From NCBI GenBank assembly GCA_900696645.1, contig CAADGV010000009.1:77583-141582 (forward strand): DNA of 64,000 nucleotides, given 5' to 3'. The notes beneath the pieces are model-generated. The model was given only the letters and a program-made list of their open reading frames with translations, did not search any database and was not told the DNA's origin. Of the stretch, positions 62,113 to 64,000 are shown piece by piece (the stretch's first letter is position 1; each line of letters starts with the position of its first letter). This stretch comes from an uncultured Chlorobiota bacterium. GTDB lineage: Bacteria > Bacteroidota > Ignavibacteria > UBA10030 > UBA6906. The position numbers were made by a program, and so were the translations under genes.

Positions 62113-63750
62113 ATGCGTAAGTCCCTCGTCGCCAATCTGCTTCTCTCTCTCATGTTTGTGTCATGCGGACCGCCTGAACCCCTCCTCATCCCGCTGTATG
62201 AGAATCTTTCGCACTACAACCGCACCGTGACGACAAAAAACGAGGAAGCGCAGAAGTACTTTGATCAGGGATTCACGTTGTACTACGGATTCAATCATGA
62301 GGCGGCGATTACATCGTTCCGACAGGCGTCATTGTTGGACTCACTGTGCGCGATGGCATGGTGGGGACAAGCAATTTCGGCAGGTCCCAACATCAATAAT
62401 CCGGCAATGGATAGTAGCGCGGCAGTTGCGGCTTGGGAGGCTCTGCAGAAGGCAAAGGGTGTTGCCGTATATGCTTCGCCGGTTGAGCAGGATCTGATCT
62501 TTGCTCTTGCCGCCCGTTACACGTGGCCCCCTCCGGAAGATCGGAAAAATCTTGATATCGAGTATGCAAATGCAATGCGTCGTGTGTGGGAGAACTATCC
62601 GGATGACGCGGATGTCGGCGCATTGTTTGCAGATGCGATGATGAATCTTCGTCCGTGGGATTTGTGGACTCCGGCGGGCGCGCCACAACCCGGAACGCCC
62701 GAAATTGTTGCTACACTCGAGCGTGTGCTTGAATTGCAGCCGAATCATCCCGGAGCGTGTCATTTCTATATTCATACCATGGAAGCATCGCCAACTCCGG
62801 GAAAAGCTCTCGCAGCCGCGGACTCGCTGCGATTCCGGGTTCCGGGTGCAGGACATCTCGTTCACATGCCGTCGCATATCGATATTCGCGTTGGACACTA
62901 TGACGAGGCAGTGAAAGCAAACCAGCGTGCCATCATTGCCGATACGGCGTGGATCAAGCGCGGGGGATTCTACACATTCTATCGGGCACATAACTATCAT
63001 TTTCTTGCTTACGCGGCGATGTTTGAGGGAAGAAGAGAACTGGCCATGAAGGCTGCTCGCGATATGGTCGAGCAAATTCCCCTTGAGGTGGTACGCGAGT
63101 ATGCCGACTATCTCGATGGATTCGTTGCTGTACCGGTACATGTGATGGTTCGGTTCGGGATGTGGGAAGAATTGCTGAACGAGTCGAAACCGCCGGAAGA
63201 TCTTGTCGCAACAAGCGCGTTCTGGCATTATGGCCGTACGGTAACTTACGCAGCCCTGGGTCGTGTGCCGGAAGCCGCGGTCGAGTTTGAAACGTTTAAG
63301 AAAGCTGCAGCCGCAGTACCGGAGAGTCGTTTGATTGGCAACAATCCCGTCCGCACCGTTCTACAGATCGGACTTCGAATGGCAGAGGGTGAACTCGAAT
63401 ACCGACGCAGAAATTACACGAAAGCTTTTGCTCTTTTGCGCCAAGCGGTTCAGTTTGACGACTCTTTGCGCTATGATGAGCCGTGGGGGTGGATGATGCC
63501 TGTACGCCATTCTCTCGGCGCGTTGCTTCTGGAACAGGGCCGGGTGAAAGAGGCAGAGGAAGTCTATCGAAAGGATTTGGAGCGGCATCCGAACAACGGC
63601 TGGGCGCTGAAAGGGCTTGCAACATGTCTGCACCGAAGCGGCAAACATGAAGAAGCTGCTGCCACTGATGAGAAGTTCAAAGCCGCCTGGGCACGATCGG
63701 ATATTACGCTGAAGACTTCCTGTTTCTGCAGTACGGGGGCAGAAATGTAG
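62113..63750 (+). CDS. TPR-repeat lipoprotein
   Basis: A 545-residue lipoprotein with lipobox FVSCG near residue 18. The first repeat reads AQKYFDQGFTLYYGFNHEAAITSF, the form of a widespread family of TPR proteins with a conserved AWWGQAISAGPNIN motif; more TPR units lie near the C-terminus (EAEEVYRKDLERHPNNGWAL). AAAGGAGG precedes the ATG. The family is usually described as hypothetical tetratricopeptide proteins of the outer membrane. Confidence 0.82.
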   Translation: MRKSLVANLLLSLMFVSCGPPEPLLIPLYENLSHYNRTVTTKNEEAQKYFDQGFTLYYGFNHEAAITSFRQASLLDSLCAMAWWGQAISAGPNINNPAMDSSAAVAAWEALQKAKGVAVYASPVEQDLIFALAARYTWPPPEDRKNLDIEYANAMRRVWENYPDDADVGALFADAMMNLRPWDLWTPAGAPQPGTPEIVATLERVLELQPNHPGACHFYIHTMEASPTPGKALAAADSLRFRVPGAGHLVHMPSHIDIRVGHYDEAVKANQRAIIADTAWIKRGGFYTFYRAHNYHFLAYAAMFEGRRELAMKAARDMVEQIPLEVVREYADYLDGFVAVPVHVMVRFGMWEELLNESKPPEDLVATSAFWHYGRTVTYAALGRVPEAAVEFETFKKAAAAVPESRLIGNNPVRTVLQIGLRMAEGELEYRRRNYTKAFALLRQAVQFDDSLRYDEPWGWMMPVRHSLGALLLEQGRVKEAEEVYRKDLERHPNNGWALKGLATCLHRSGKHEEAAATDEKFKAAWARSDITLKTSCFCSTGAEM

Positions 63751-63792
63751 CTCCTGCGCTGTACAGGTAGCGGTACAAAGCGAAAAGGCATC

Positions 63793-63820
63793 GGGAGGTG
63801 GTTCAAGAGAACCATCTCCC
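63793..63820 (+). terminator. terminator-like hairpin
   Basis: GGGAGGTGGTTC and GAACCATCTCCC pair with one G-T wobble around AAGA, 43 nt after the TPR lipoprotein stop. A T run is lacking. Confidence 0.65.
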
Positions 63821-63940
63821 TCCGCTTTGATGAGAAGGCTACGTTCTCCTGATGTTGCTTTCGTTCTTTCATCTGTAGAAGCCCAATAGAAATGTCATGG
63901 TTTTACGCTCAGTAGGAATGTCAGGGTGAAGCATCGTGTT

Positions 63941-63981
63941 CAGTGGAGGCGGAGTGAGCGTAGCGAACGGAGCCTTCACTG
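63941..63981. repeat. inverted repeat near the window end
   Basis: CAGTGGAGGC at 63941-63950 pairs with GCCTTCACTG at 63972-63981; the loop contains GAGTGAGCGTAGCGAAC. This resembles a common dispersed palindrome of environmental genomes. The remaining 3' bases show nothing else. Confidence 0.5.
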
Positions 63982-64000
63982 CGGCGTTTTTGGGTGTTGG

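Overview
The window looks like chromosome from a Bacteroidota/Ignavibacteriota-type (FCB group) bacterium of moderate GC content. Three secreted proteins (9514-10848, 46297-48354, 48946-50280) end in a type IX secretion (T9SS) sorting domain with an NYPNPFN signature. One promoter (9117-9147) fits the Bacteroidetes pattern TTG-N20-TAnnTTTG, while several others (10852, 39240, 62002) are close to ordinary sigma70 promoters. There are no phage structural genes and no CRISPR array. I cannot name the species.

Layout. 1-7.5 kb: a ferritin-like miniprotein, a membrane protein, and a five-enzyme module (isocitrate/isopropylmalate-type dehydrogenase, HMG-CoA-lyase-family enzyme, class III CoA-transferase, LeuC/LeuD-like dehydratase) that could interconvert pyruvate + acetyl-CoA, citramalate and a 2-oxoacid. 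7.6-10.9 kb: HemN and a secreted DUF1028 protein. 10.8-22.1 kb: a complete reductive pyrimidine catabolic locus (beta-ureidopropionase, aminotransferase, PreT/PreA, dihydropyrimidinase, NCS1 transporter, MmsA). Two ORF6N DNA-binding-protein genes lie in this locus. Each has a near-identical palindrome just upstream and again inside its own coding sequence, and the pair of palindromes differs between the two genes in a coordinated way. 22.1-28.2 kb: Uma2 nuclease, a fructokinase pseudogene, a DnaQ/GIY-YIG fusion, a DUF493 protein, rhomboid protease, MsrA, envelope proteins.

28.5-39.9 kb is an ECF42-type sigma factor island: the sigma factor with its C-terminal TPR extension, five DGPF (YCII-related) proteins, and a string of small stress-associated domains (SnoaL, VOC/PhnB, SRPBCC, DUF1801, DUF1697, DUF4256, Dabb, DUF1905, cupin). 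Three promoter-like sites with identical 17-nt spacers precede DGPF genes. A DUF4143 ATPase with iterated operator-like repeats sits inside the island. 39.9-42.8 kb holds a candidate two-gene signalling or defence unit: a FecR/TPR exported protein followed by a CHASE2-transmembrane-TIR protein.

43-49 kb: a GT-C glycosyltransferase-like protein, a truncated transposase next to tRNA-Leu(CAG), a large T9SS protein, an intact tRNA-Pro(GGG), and beside it a tRNA-Pro copy interrupted by two clean insertions. 49-55.4 kb (minus strand): a Ycf48/BNR-type T9SS protein, MerR regulator, lipoprotein, sensor kinase, AcpS, HAD phosphatase and small proteins, many start/stop-overlapped. 55.5-58.5 kb: a c-type-heme sensor kinase with an NtrC-type sigma54 activator. 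58.5-64 kb: a trypsin-like protease with a small partner resembling its N-terminal domain, lipoproteins, TPR proteins and Ku.
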